A stretch of DNA of 64,000 nucleotides from Bacillus sp. ISL-34 (GTDB taxonomy: Bacteria; Bacillota; Bacilli; Bacillales; DSM-1321). Below the pieces are notes generated by a model. The model was not told the DNA's origin and did no database searches. It worked only from the letters and a program-made list of their open reading frames with translations. The translations under genes and the position numbers were made by a program. Shown in pieces: positions 54,671 through 63,793 of this stretch. The first letter of the stretch is position 1; each line of letters opens with the position of its first letter. Where the stretch lies: positions 264,569 through 328,568 of the forward strand of contig NZ_JAGGQJ010000002.1 of assembly GCF_018613325.1 (NCBI RefSeq), given 5' to 3'.

Positions 54671-54686
54671 TGTGTATTACGCATCT

Positions 54687-54719
54687 AAAAAAGCTTCCGC
54701 TAATTGGCGGGGGCTTTTT
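54687..54719 (+). terminator. bmr leader attenuator 2
   Basis: AAAAAGCTTCCGC pairs with GCGGGGGCTTTTT, using two G-U pairs, and ends in T-run. A second terminator in tandem before the transporter genes. Confidence 0.7.
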
Positions 54720-54779
54720 GGCATTTGGGATACAGGTGCATTAGCATCCTTTCCATATAAAAGATAGGAGGAATGTTAA

Positions 54780-54836
54780 ATGAGACAAAAGACATTGGAT
54801 ATCTTATTGCAGCCGGGAGATCCGGAAAGCGGTTAG
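54780..54836 (+). CDS. Second short frame in the bmr leader (18 aa)
   Basis: AGGAGG lies eight bases before ATG 54780, ideal spacing. The product is MRQKTLDILLQPGDPESG and ends 35 bases before bmrC. The site strength suggests real translation. It could be a remnant or a second control peptide coupling ribosomes to bmrC. Confidence 0.5.
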   Translation: MRQKTLDILLQPGDPESG

Positions 54837-54871
54837 CGAGTGAAAGGTTTGACCAAAAGGGAGGGGAATTC

Positions 54872-56623
54872 ATGTTTGCGATTTTTAAAAAGCTGTCCTG
54901 GTTCTTTAAAGAACAGTGGCAGCGTTACACCTTGGCGATTTTATTTCTATGTCTAGTGAATATCTTGGAGGTCATCCCGCCAAAACTTGTCGGGAATGCC
55001 ATCGATGATATGAACAATGGCAGCATGACACAGGAAGGGGTCATGAAATACTTTATTTATTTGCTCATGGTACTGATCGGCAGTTACCTATTTGGTTACT
55101 TATGGAGTTATTTGTTATTCGGCGGCGGAAACTTGGTCGAACGAAAACTAAGGTCCGGATTTATGGGCCATTTGCTGAAAATGACGCCGAGCTTTTATGA
55201 AAAAAACCGTACAGGGGATTTAATGGCAAGGGCAACCAATGATTTAAAGGCAATATCCCTCACAGCTGGTTTCGGGATATTGACCCTCGTTGACGCGGTG
55301 CTATTCACCATTACTGTAGTAGTCATGATGGGAGCCACGATCAGCTGGCAGTTGACGATTGCGGCAGTGCTACCGCTTCCGATCATGGCAGTGATGATGC
55401 AAATCTATGTAAAGAAAATTTACAAACGTTTTACGGATGCACAAGCAGCCTTTGGCACTTTAAATGACAAGGTCCTGGAATCCATTTCAGGTGTCCGTGT
55501 TATCCGCGCCTATGTCCAGGAACGGGAAGATGAAAAGCGGTTTGAGGAAATGACCGAGGATGTATATCGCAAAAATCTAGCCGTGGCAAGAATCGACGCC
55601 CTTTTTGATCCGACGATCAGCATTATCATCGGCATCAGTTATTTAATCGGGCTGGGCTATGGGGCTTATCTCGTGTTTCAACAGGCCATAACGCTTGGCG
55701 GACTTGTTTCGTTCAATGTGTACCTAGGCATGTTAATCTGGCCGATGATCGCGGTGGGTGAACTGATCAATGTCATGCAAAGGGGAAATGCTTCGCTAGA
55801 CCGTGTTCAGGATACCCTTTCATATGAAGCGGATGTGAAGAATTCATTGGGGCTGGAGAGTATTACGAATCCGGGAAATATCCAATTCAATTCAGTGTAT
55901 TTTACATACCCTTCCTCAACGGTTGTGAATCTATCCAATATTTCCGTTCAGCTTGAACGCGGTCAAACATTGGGGATAGTGGGGAAAACAGGTAGTGGAA
56001 AAACGACATTCGTGAAGCAATTGCTGCGGCAATATCCTTTAGGAACAGGTGAAATCGCTTTTGCAGGCATGCCGCTGGAGCAACTGAACCTTGAAGATAT
56101 CCGTAAATGGATCGGCTACGTTCCACAGGACCATTTTTTATTCTCGAGGTCTGTTAGGGAAAATATCTTATTCGGTAAAATGGATGCAACGGAAGATGAA
56201 CTGGCTGAAGCTATCCGGCTTGCGGATTTTGAGAAGGACTTAATGATGCTGCCAAACCGTCTTGAGACACTCGTCGGTGAGAAGGGTGTCGCTTTATCTG
56301 GAGGGCAAAAGCAGCGGATCTCGATTGCCAGGGCACTGATCAAAAATCCGGAAATCCTTATATTGGATGATTCCTTATCCGCTGTAGATGCAAATACGGA
56401 AACGACGATCATCGAAAATATCCAAAATGAACGGGCAGGGAAAACGACGATCATCACAACCCATCGCTTATCAGCCGTTCAGCACGCGGACAGGATTATC
56501 GTGTTGGACAGCGGAGAGATCATCGAAGAGGGGACTCATGCGGATTTACTGCTGAATGATGGCTGGTATAGGGAGCAATATGAAAGACAGCAGGTTGACG
56601 AAGGGACGGAGGTGAAGGCATGA
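54872..56623 (+). CDS. bmrC: Heterodimeric ABC multidrug exporter subunit BmrC
   Basis: Half-transporter of 583 residues (B. subtilis BmrC/YheI is about 585). Six membrane helices (about 15-310) and one nucleotide-binding domain (about 335-575): Walker A GKTGSGKTT, Q-loop YVPQDH, signature ALSGGQKQR. Walker B reads ILILDD, with Asp instead of the catalytic Glu, as in the degenerate site of BmrC. Pairs with BmrD to export drugs. ATG 54872 follows GGGAGGGG; a longer open frame upstream is discounted. Its stop overlaps bmrD (ATGA). Confidence 0.94.
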   Translation: MFAIFKKLSWFFKEQWQRYTLAILFLCLVNILEVIPPKLVGNAIDDMNNGSMTQEGVMKYFIYLLMVLIGSYLFGYLWSYLLFGGGNLVERKLRSGFMGHLLKMTPSFYEKNRTGDLMARATNDLKAISLTAGFGILTLVDAVLFTITVVVMMGATISWQLTIAAVLPLPIMAVMMQIYVKKIYKRFTDAQAAFGTLNDKVLESISGVRVIRAYVQEREDEKRFEEMTEDVYRKNLAVARIDALFDPTISIIIGISYLIGLGYGAYLVFQQAITLGGLVSFNVYLGMLIWPMIAVGELINVMQRGNASLDRVQDTLSYEADVKNSLGLESITNPGNIQFNSVYFTYPSSTVVNLSNISVQLERGQTLGIVGKTGSGKTTFVKQLLRQYPLGTGEIAFAGMPLEQLNLEDIRKWIGYVPQDHFLFSRSVRENILFGKMDATEDELAEAIRLADFEKDLMMLPNRLETLVGEKGVALSGGQKQRISIARALIKNPEILILDDSLSAVDANTETTIIENIQNERAGKTTIITTHRLSAVQHADRIIVLDSGEIIEEGTHADLLLNDGWYREQYERQQVDEGTEVKA

Positions 56624-58638
56624 AGGTCGTAAAGAAACTTTTTAATTATGCTGCCCTTTATAAAAAATTGATCATTGGCGCCCTAATCATGCTGGCACTT
56701 TCGGTAGCGGCCGATTTAACGGGTCCTTTCGTTGCCAAGAAAATCATCGATTCACATATACTTGGCATCGAATCTTCCTGGTATGAAACGGGTAAAGGAA
56801 AAGATGCTGTTAAGTATGGTGGAAATTGGTATAAACGGGCCGATTACTTTTCGAAAGGTGAGAAGAAAGGCAGGGAAGTCCATGTTTTGCAGGTTGGCAA
56901 TCAATTTGTCTTCGTAAATGAAGATGTCCCTATCGATGGGCGCAGAACTTTGGAAGACCAAACATTGATCATCAAGAAAGACGGGAAAGAGCAACGTGCG
57001 CAAGCAGTGAAATTGACGAGTCAGGAAGTGATGCGGTTTTACCAACCGGAAATCCCGCGGATCATTAAGCTTGTGGCTTTTTATTTTAGTCTCGTCATCC
57101 TTTCCTCCATTTTTCAATATGGGCAGAGTTTTTATTTACAGAAATCGGCGAACCGAATCATACAGAAGATGCGAAATGATATATTTACGCATATTTCCCG
57201 TCTGCCGATACGTTATTTCGATAACATGCCAGCGGGTAAAGTTGTAGCCAGGGTCACTAATGATACGGAAGCGATCCGGGAATTATATGTAACTGTGCTC
57301 GCCAACTTTTTCTCGAGTACAATTAATATCTTCGGCGTTCTAATTGCTTTGTATATTCTGGATCCATATGTTGGAGCCATTGGCACTTTACTTATTCCAA
57401 TCATCGCTATCTGGACGATGGTATACCGTAAATTCGCCTCGAAATATAATCACATCATTCGGGAACGGGTCAGCGATATTAACGGGATGATCAATGAATC
57501 CATTTCTGGAATGAGCATCATTCAGGCATTTGGACGTGAAAAGGAGACGAAGCAATCCTTTGAAAACCTGAACCGTGAGCATTATTCCTATCAAAATAAA
57601 ATGCTACATTTGAATTCGTTGACGGGCGGAAACCTGATTGGCGTCATTAAGGTTTTGGCGCTAATGGCATTCGTCTGGTATTTCGGCGGGATTTCCCTTA
57701 CAGCGAGTTCAGCCATTTCTTTAGGGATGATGTATGCAATTGTTGATTTGATCAGCCGCCTGCTTCATCCGCTTCATGGAATCGTCAATCAGTTCGCAAA
57801 ACTTGAACAGGCACTTGTTGCAGGGGAGCGGGCATTCAGTTTATTGGATGAGCAGGGATTGGCAGTCAGTGATGAAAGCATATCCAGGTACAAAGGAAAC
57901 GTGCAATTCGAAAATGTTTCTTTTGGTTATAAGGATAATGAATATGTGTTAAGGGACATCTCCTTCTCCGCCAAACAAGGGGAAACGGTCGCTTTGGTTG
58001 GCCATACCGGGTCAGGAAAAAGTTCCATAATGAATTTATTGTTCCGCTTTTATGACAGCAGTGAAGGGCAAATTAAAATCGATGGCACGAATATATTGGA
58101 TATCCCTCATCAGACGCTTCGGGAGCATATGGGAATCGTCCTTCAGGATCCCTATTTATTTACTGGCACCATCGCCTCCAATATCAGTCTGAATCATAAA
58201 GGCATCACAAGGGAAATGGTTGAAAAATCATTAAGAGATGTCGGGGGGGACAAAGTGCTGAAGCATCTTCCTTTAGGGCTGGACGAACCCGTGATCGAAA
58301 AAGGGGGAACGCTGTCTTCCGGGCAGCGGCAGCTAATCTCTTTTGCCCGTGCTCTTGCATTCAATCCGGCCATATTGATTTTGGATGAAGCGACAGCAAG
58401 CATCGACACCGAAACCGAGGCGATTATCCAGGAGGGAATGGAAGTGCTGAAAAAAGGGAGAACGACCTTCATCATTGCACATAGACTTTCCACGATAAAA
58501 AATGCCGACCAAATTCTTGTACTTGATAAAGGGCGGATTGCAGAGCTTGGTACACATGAGGAATTAATGGAACTAAAAGGGAAGTATTATCAAATGTATG
58601 AACTACAGGCTGGTCCGCATAAAGGCATGGCTGGCTGA
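56620..58638 (+). CDS. bmrD: Heterodimeric ABC multidrug exporter subunit BmrD
   Basis: Partner half-transporter of 672 residues (B. subtilis BmrD/YheH is about the same). An extra soluble insertion of about 95 residues (about 50-145) follows the first helix, as is typical of BmrD. NBD at about 425-665: Walker A GHTGSGKSS, signature TLSSGQR, Walker B ILILDEATAS with the catalytic Glu. Together with BmrC's canonical signature this makes one competent ATP site. Starts at ATG 56620, overlapping the bmrC stop by four bases. Confidence 0.95.
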   Translation: MKVVKKLFNYAALYKKLIIGALIMLALSVAADLTGPFVAKKIIDSHILGIESSWYETGKGKDAVKYGGNWYKRADYFSKGEKKGREVHVLQVGNQFVFVNEDVPIDGRRTLEDQTLIIKKDGKEQRAQAVKLTSQEVMRFYQPEIPRIIKLVAFYFSLVILSSIFQYGQSFYLQKSANRIIQKMRNDIFTHISRLPIRYFDNMPAGKVVARVTNDTEAIRELYVTVLANFFSSTINIFGVLIALYILDPYVGAIGTLLIPIIAIWTMVYRKFASKYNHIIRERVSDINGMINESISGMSIIQAFGREKETKQSFENLNREHYSYQNKMLHLNSLTGGNLIGVIKVLALMAFVWYFGGISLTASSAISLGMMYAIVDLISRLLHPLHGIVNQFAKLEQALVAGERAFSLLDEQGLAVSDESISRYKGNVQFENVSFGYKDNEYVLRDISFSAKQGETVALVGHTGSGKSSIMNLLFRFYDSSEGQIKIDGTNILDIPHQTLREHMGIVLQDPYLFTGTIASNISLNHKGITREMVEKSLRDVGGDKVLKHLPLGLDEPVIEKGGTLSSGQRQLISFARALAFNPAILILDEATASIDTETEAIIQEGMEVLKKGRTTFIIAHRLSTIKNADQILVLDKGRIAELGTHEELMELKGKYYQMYELQAGPHKGMAG

Positions 58639-58721
58639 ACACAATTGAATAAGGGTGGAAAATCAAGATAAACTATAATGAGGGTGCCGTTTTTGGTACC
58701 TTCAAGCATAATGATTGATAA

Positions 58722-58737
58722 TAGTAATCATTACGTT
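58722..58737. promoter_or_regulatory. Zur box upstream of the type-B L31 gene
   Basis: TAGTAATCATTACGTT closely matches the Bacillus Zur consensus TCGTAATNATTACGA. In B. subtilis ytiA is repressed by Zur, so this fits zinc-dependent control. Confidence 0.75.
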
Positions 58738-58773
58738 TAACATATACCTATACTGACTTATGAGGTGATAATA

Positions 58774-59022
58774 GTGAAACAAGAAATTCATCCCGATTAT
58801 CAACAAGTGGTATTCATGGATACCAACAGTGGGTATAAATTTTTGACAGGCTCCACGAAAACGTCCAATGAAACGATCGTTTGGGAAGACGGCCAAACGT
58901 ATCCATTATTAAAAGTGGAAATCAGTTCGGATACGCACCCTTTTTATACTGGAAAGCAGAAGTTTGCTGAAAAAGGCGGACGGGTGGATCGCTTCCTGGA
59001 TAAATATAATATGAAGAAATGA
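58774..59022 (+). CDS. rpmE2: Ribosomal protein L31, type B (zinc-independent)
   Basis: An 82-residue L31 paralogue (YtiA type): [15 protein letters not shown] at the N terminus and [10 protein letters not shown] at the C terminus. The CxxC zinc cysteines of type A L31 are absent. Known relatives replace the zinc form on the ribosome in zinc starvation, releasing zinc. GTG 58774 follows GAGGTGATAATA. A Zur box 37 bases upstream supports that regulation. Confidence 0.95.
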   Translation: MKQEIHPDYQQVVFMDTNSGYKFLTGSTKTSNETIVWEDGQTYPLLKVEISSDTHPFYTGKQKFAEKGGRVDRFLDKYNMKK

Positions 59023-59027
59023 GAGTC

Positions 59028-59057
59028 AGGCCATCGGGAAATCGATGGCCTTTTTTT
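59028..59057 (+). terminator. Terminator of rpmE2
   Basis: GGCCATCG/CGATGGCC stem followed by seven T. Confidence 0.9.
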
Positions 59058-59106
59058 ATGACTGGGTTGAAAATGTATTAATAATGAGGCACCCTTTTCC
59101 CTTGCA

Positions 59107-60288
59107 TCATTTTGCAGCAATTGCTTCCCCTTTTGCAATATTAACGAGGGCCGCATCGAAGTCCTTGATTAAATCGTCCGGATTTTCAAGTCCGACAGAG
59201 AGACGAAGTAAGCTGTTCGTGATGCCGCGCTTTTCCCTTTCATCAGCAGGCATGGCAGCATGGGACATTTTGGCCGGGTAGGATAATATAGATTCGACCG
59301 CTCCTAGGCTTACGGCAAAAACAGGGAGCTCGACAGTGTTCACGAAGGAACGGAAGATTTCCTCACTTTCCAATTCAAATGATAGGACCGCCCCTGCTCC
59401 AAGTGACTGGCCTTTCTGGATGGTGTGCTGTGGATGATCGGCCAGGCCGGGATAATACACTTTTTTCACCAAGGGCTGCTCCTTTAAGTAGGCTGCAATC
59501 TTTTCTGCCCCTTTTTGTGAATGTTCCATTCTAACTGACAAGGTTTTCAAACCTCTCATTACAAGCCAGGCATCCTGGACACCAAGTACCGCTCCAAAGG
59601 AGTTTTGAAGGGAACCGAGTCTTCCTGCCAATTCCGGATCTTTCACTACCGCAAGCCCAGCTACTACATCACTATGTCCGGATAAAAACTTCGTCGCACT
59701 ATGAAGGACAACATCAGCGCCCAGATTCAGTGGTTTTTGCAATGCCGGCGTCAAGAATGTATTATCAACAAAACTTAAGGCACCGGCTTTTTTGGCGATA
59801 TCACATACGGCTTGAATATCGGTCACTTTAAGTAACGGATTTGAAGGCGTTTCGATGTATATGGCCCTGGTATTTGGCTGAACGGCCGCTTTGATGCTTT
59901 CAAGGTCCGTCATGTCAACGAAGGTATGCTCAATATTGAAACGAGTCAATACGCTTGTGACCATCCTGAACGTTCCGCCATACACATCTTCGGAAATGAC
60001 GATATGGTCCCCGGCAGACAATAGCAGGAAGGCTGTTGAAATGGCAGCCATACCTGATGAAAAGGCAAAGCCGTGAGTGCCTTCCTCAAGTTCGGCAATG
60101 ATATCTTCAAGTGCCTCGCGAGTAGGGTTCCCGCTTCTGCTGTAGTCATATTTGCCGAATTGATCGATATCGGATTGATGGAAAGTCGATGCATGCTGAA
60201 TGGGGACGCTCACACCGCCCGTTGCCGGATCGAATTTATGTTGATTATGAAGTAATTTCGTTTCAAAGCTAAAATCATGACCTGTCAT
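59107..60288 (-). CDS. metC: Cystathionine beta-lyase
   Basis: PLP enzyme that splits cystathionine to homocysteine, ammonia and pyruvate in methionine synthesis. The 393 residues match B. subtilis MetC (about 390). YSRSGNPTR, FSSGMAAIS, DNTFLTP and the PLP lysine in HSATKFLSGHSD are present, with LSVGLENPDDLI near the C terminus. It starts at ATG 60288, overlapping the metI stop by four bases (ATGA), so it is second in the SAM-controlled metI-metC operon. Confidence 0.94.
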   Translation of the reverse strand: MTGHDFSFETKLLHNQHKFDPATGGVSVPIQHASTFHQSDIDQFGKYDYSRSGNPTREALEDIIAELEEGTHGFAFSSGMAAISTAFLLLSAGDHIVISEDVYGGTFRMVTSVLTRFNIEHTFVDMTDLESIKAAVQPNTRAIYIETPSNPLLKVTDIQAVCDIAKKAGALSFVDNTFLTPALQKPLNLGADVVLHSATKFLSGHSDVVAGLAVVKDPELAGRLGSLQNSFGAVLGVQDAWLVMRGLKTLSVRMEHSQKGAEKIAAYLKEQPLVKKVYYPGLADHPQHTIQKGQSLGAGAVLSFELESEEIFRSFVNTVELPVFAVSLGAVESILSYPAKMSHAAMPADEREKRGITNSLLRLSVGLENPDDLIKDFDAALVNIAKGEAIAAK

Positions 60289-61397
60289 CGTAGTGCCTCC
60301 CTTTTTACATGTGCGAATGCCTGCTGCAAGTCATCAATCAAATCATCGCTGTCCTCTATGCCAACGGAGAAGCGGAGCAGGCGATTACAAACCCCATTTG
60401 CCGTTCTGACTTCAAGCGGTATATCGGCATGTGTTTGTGTGGCAGGATAGGTGATGAAGCTTTCAACCCCTCCAAGACTTTCTGCAAAGGAAATTAATGA
60501 GAGCGATTGTAAAAATGGGTTGACCGCCGCTTCATCAATGATACGGAAAGAAATCATGCCGCCTCTGCCGGGATACAATACGTCCGTAACACAATCATGC
60601 TCAGATAAGTAATCTACAAGTATCTTGGCATTCTTTTCATGACGCTCCATCCGCAATGCCAGGGTTTTCATTCCGCGCATCAACAGCCAAGAATCAAATG
60701 GGCTCAAGACAGCTCCAGTACCATTATGATGGAAGGCAAGTGAATCACATAATTCAGCGCCGCTGGCAACGATCAGTCCGGCAAGCACATCATTATGACC
60801 ACCGAGATACTTGGTTGCACTGTGAATCACAATATCCGCTCCAAGCAGGATGGGTTGTTGAATAAGAGGCGTGTAAAAAGTGTTATCAACGATTAACAAT
60901 AAATTATTTCGTTTGGCCAATGCGGCAACGGCGCTAATGTCCGTTTGCTGCATAAGAGGGTTAGTGGGAGTTTCGATGAAGATGGCTTTCGTGTGAGGAG
61001 TGATGGCTTTTTCGATATCCTCCAAACAACATGTGTTTACATAGTCACACTGCAATCCCCATTTTTTAAAACCTTGTTCTAACAGACGATATGTACCGCC
61101 ATAAAGGTCTTCGCTGACAATCCATGCATCACCGGATTTAAAAAGGGCGAGTATAGTGGAGATGGCGGCCATTCCTGAACTGCAGGCATAACCTTGGTCG
61201 CCTTTTTCCAGATCGGCGATGGATCGCTCCAATAGCTGGCGTGTAGGGTTACCTGTCCTAGTGTAGTCGAATCCCGTCGATTGGCCAATTCCTTCGTGGC
61301 GAAAAGCTGTTGAAAAGTATACCGGCGGATTGACTGTTCCTGTCGCCGTTTCACTGCGATTTCCTAATTGAGCCAGATATGTTTCAGTTTTGTACAT
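60285..61397 (-). CDS. metI: Cystathionine gamma-synthase
   Basis: PLP enzyme that makes cystathionine from an O-acylated homoserine and cysteine. The product of about 370 residues is close to B. subtilis MetI: GFDYTRTGNPTRQLLE, CSSGMAAIST, DNTFYTPLIQ, the PLP lysine in HSATKYLGGHND, and the C-terminal FITYPATQTHADIP. ATG 61397 is 11 bases from AAAGGAG; GTG at 61406 is an alternative but sits nearly on the site. First gene after a SAM riboswitch. Confidence 0.94.
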   Translation of the reverse strand: MYKTETYLAQLGNRSETATGTVNPPVYFSTAFRHEGIGQSTGFDYTRTGNPTRQLLERSIADLEKGDQGYACSSGMAAISTILALFKSGDAWIVSEDLYGGTYRLLEQGFKKWGLQCDYVNTCCLEDIEKAITPHTKAIFIETPTNPLMQQTDISAVAALAKRNNLLLIVDNTFYTPLIQQPILLGADIVIHSATKYLGGHNDVLAGLIVASGAELCDSLAFHHNGTGAVLSPFDSWLLMRGMKTLALRMERHEKNAKILVDYLSEHDCVTDVLYPGRGGMISFRIIDEAAVNPFLQSLSLISFAESLGGVESFITYPATQTHADIPLEVRTANGVCNRLLRFSVGIEDSDDLIDDLQQAFAHVKREALR

Positions 61398-61430
61398 GTT
61401 TTTCACTGCTCCTTTGAGTTATATAAAATA

Positions 61431-61460
61431 AAAAAAAGTCTTCTTTAAGAAGAAGACTTT
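61431..61460 (-). terminator. SAM-riboswitch terminator
   Basis: Minus-strand AAAGTCTTCT/AGAAGACTTT hairpin followed by eight U, located 34 bases before metI. It is the expression platform of the riboswitch. Confidence 0.9.
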
Positions 61461-61481
61461 GATTAAGTAGGGACGAGTCAT

Positions 61482-61597
61482 TCTTCTTATCTTCCAAGTT
61501 CACAAACTTGTGGAATTAGCACCTTTTCATTGGTTTGAAACAAATGAAGGTTGCTGAGGTGTCATCGGGCCATTCCCTCTACCTCTCTCGATAAGAG
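61482..61597 (-). promoter_or_regulatory. SAM-I (S-box) riboswitch
   Basis: The minus strand begins CTCTTATCGAGAGAGGTAGA, then GGGAATGGCCCGATGACACC, TCAGCAACC, a variable arm, AAGGTGCTAATTCC, and ends with GATAAGAAG pairing to the 5' CTTATC. This is the full S-box core. Binding of S-adenosylmethionine would favour the terminator at 61431-61460 and shut off metI-metC. Confidence 0.97.
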
Positions 61598-61924
61598 TTT
61601 AGATTATTCAATTTCTTTTGAATTTACTATATATACAAAATGCTGTCAAGAACATTTGGGAGAGATAATGCTTTGATGTTCATGACCAGGTCAATCGGAG
61701 CCTAGCGGTGTCAACACTTTACGTGTCTAAAAAAAATATCCGAATTTTCATATAAACATGAAGGAATTCATGGATTTTTCAGAAAAATGGAAAGGGTCAA
61801 CCGGATATTTTTGCTTTAAAATAATAAAGTTTGTACAATGTATGGAGAGAAAGAATAATACGACATTATTCATTTCATATGCAAAATGTCTTCAATGAAT
61901 AGTGCAAACATAGGAGGAGAACAC

Positions 61925-63307
61925 ATGGAATACAGAATCGAACGAGATACGATGGGTGAAGTGAAAGTTCCTGCTGATAAATATTGGGGAGCACAAACTG
62001 AGAGAAGCCGTAACAATTTCAAAATCGGTAACGAAAAAATGCCGATTGAATTAGTTCGTGCATTTGCATATGTTAAACAAGCTGCGGCAAAGGTTAACTA
62101 TGATCTTGGTGATCTTTCGGAAGTTAAAAAGAATGCCATCGTCAAGATTTGCGGCGAAATCCTTGAAGGTACGCTTGATGAGCATTTCCCGCTTGTAGTT
62201 TGGCAAACGGGAAGCGGCACGCAAAGTAATATGAACGTGAATGAAGTGGTCGCCAACAAAGGGAATGAATGGTTAAAAGAAAATGGTGAATCGGAAACCC
62301 TTCACCCGAATGATGATGTTAACAAGGCACAAAGCTCGAATGATACTTTCCCGACCGCCATGCATATTGCAGCCTTTATGGAAGTCGCTGAAAAATTGGT
62401 TCCTGCCATCAAAGCACTTCGTGATACATTCTATACAAAAGAAAAAGAATTTTGGGATGTCGTGAAAATTGGCCGGACACATCTTCAAGATGCTACACCA
62501 TTAACATTAGGACAAGAAATTTCCGGTTGGAAAGCGATGCTCGATAAAGATCTGGCGATGATTGAGGAAAGCAGCCAAAAATTATTGAACCTTGCTCTAG
62601 GCGGAACGGCTGTAGGAACCGGAATCAATACAAAAAAAGAATTCCCGGGACTTTCTGCCAAACAAATTGCAGCGGATACAGGTTATCCTTTTGTCACATC
62701 TGATAATAAGTTTCATGCATTGACAAGCCATAACGAAATCGTTTATGCACACGGTGCTTTGAAAGCATTGGCAGCGGATCTAATGAAAATTGCGAACGAT
62801 GTCAGATGGCTGGCAAGTGGCCCTAGAAGCGGAATCGGCGAAATAGCGATTCCGGAAAACGAGCCAGGCAGCTCCATCATGCCAGGTAAAGTCAATCCAA
62901 CACAAAGTGAAGCGCTTACCATGATTGCAACACAAATCGTTGGTAACGATGCTACAATTGGCTTTGCAGCAAGCCAAGGTAACTTTGAATTGAATGTATT
63001 CAAACCAGTCATCATCTATAACTTCCTGCAAACGGTCAAATTATTGACGGAAGGCATTCATTCATTCAACGATAATTGTGCGGTTGGCATCACTGCAAAT
63101 GAAGATAAAATCAAAGAAAATGTAGAACGGTCCCTTATGTTGGTAACAGCATTGAACCCGCATATCGGTTATGAAAAAGCAGCCAAGATCGCCAAAACTG
63201 CATTCAAGGACAACTCTACGTTAAAAGAAGCGGCGTTGAAATTGGAGTTCCTGACGGAAGATGAATTCAAAGCATGGGTCGATCCTGCTAACATGGTTAA
63301 TAAATAA
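61925..63307 (+). CDS. fumC: Fumarate hydratase, class II
   Basis: TCA-cycle enzyme converting fumarate to malate without an iron-sulfur cluster; called citG in B. subtilis. The 460 residues match. Active-site pieces: [29 protein letters not shown] with the catalytic His, and the fumarase signature [11 protein letters not shown] with the mobile-loop Ser. ATG 61925 follows AGGAGG; the frame is open 13 codons earlier without a site. About 300 bases of AT-rich DNA upstream hold no other feature beyond the SAM leader. Confidence 0.96.
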   Translation: MEYRIERDTMGEVKVPADKYWGAQTERSRNNFKIGNEKMPIELVRAFAYVKQAAAKVNYDLGDLSEVKKNAIVKICGEILEGTLDEHFPLVVWQTGSGTQSNMNVNEVVANKGNEWLKENGESETLHPNDDVNKAQSSNDTFPTAMHIAAFMEVAEKLVPAIKALRDTFYTKEKEFWDVVKIGRTHLQDATPLTLGQEISGWKAMLDKDLAMIEESSQKLLNLALGGTAVGTGINTKKEFPGLSAKQIAADTGYPFVTSDNKFHALTSHNEIVYAHGALKALAADLMKIANDVRWLASGPRSGIGEIAIPENEPGSSIMPGKVNPTQSEALTMIATQIVGNDATIGFAASQGNFELNVFKPVIIYNFLQTVKLLTEGIHSFNDNCAVGITANEDKIKENVERSLMLVTALNPHIGYEKAAKIAKTAFKDNSTLKEAALKLEFLTEDEFKAWVDPANMVNK

Positions 63308-63319
63308 TTGCATAGTTGT

Positions 63320-63349
63320 GCCCTCCCTCTGGTATTAGGGAGGGTGTTT
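63320..63349 (+). terminator. Weak terminator after fumC
   Basis: CCCTCCCT/AGGGAGGG stem followed by TGTTTC, a poor T-run. Some read-through into the next gene is likely. Confidence 0.5.
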
Positions 63350-63415
63350 CCATGTGTTAAAATATTGGAATCAACAAATACTGAAATCATAAGTATGGGA
63401 ACAGGAGGAAAAACA

Positions 63416-63658
63416 ATGTCTTTATGCCCGCTTTGCAACGGTCTAAGAAAAATTCATGTGAATTGCCCTGAATGCGGCAGTGATCTTGAGGATAAAGGGA
63501 AATTCATGGACTACGCTGATGATTACAGTGCTTATATGGATAGCGACATACTTAAGGAAAACGACGGATACCCTCAATCCCTTCAAAAAGGCCAATGCCC
63601 GCATCTCATGAAATGCCCTGAATGCGGACATGATGAAGTGGTATTGGTCCAGGAATAA
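63416..63658 (+). CDS. Double zinc-ribbon small protein (80 aa)
   Basis: An 80-residue acidic protein with four cysteine motifs: CPLC (residue 4), CPEC (about 20), a QCPHL cysteine (about 62) and CPEC (about 68). These could form one or two zinc ribbons, linked by a Tyr/Asp-rich stretch (MDYADDYSAYMDSD). ATG 63416 follows AGGAGG. Possibly expressed with fumC by read-through. I do not recognise a named family. Confidence 0.7.
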   Translation: MSLCPLCNGLRKIHVNCPECGSDLEDKGKFMDYADDYSAYMDSDILKENDGYPQSLQKGQCPHLMKCPECGHDEVVLVQE

Positions 63659-63683
63659 ATCAACCCCTTATTTGAATAAACGT

Positions 63684-63734
63684 AAAAAAAAGACCCATTA
63701 TGAATGGGTCCCAGTTTTAGACAAAAGGGGTTCG
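63684..63734. repeat. GACCCAT hairpin with AGTTTTAGAC tail, dispersed repeat
   Basis: AAGACCCATT/AATGGGTC stem; then CCAGTTTTAGACAAAAGGGG, the same unit as 32131-32180. The U-run is on the minus strand, so it would terminate leftward transcription. Confidence 0.7.
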
Positions 63735-63793
63735 GATTAAAAAAATTCCGCCCCCTTTTGAAATTCCATTTAAATTTTAGCCTAAAGTTAAGT

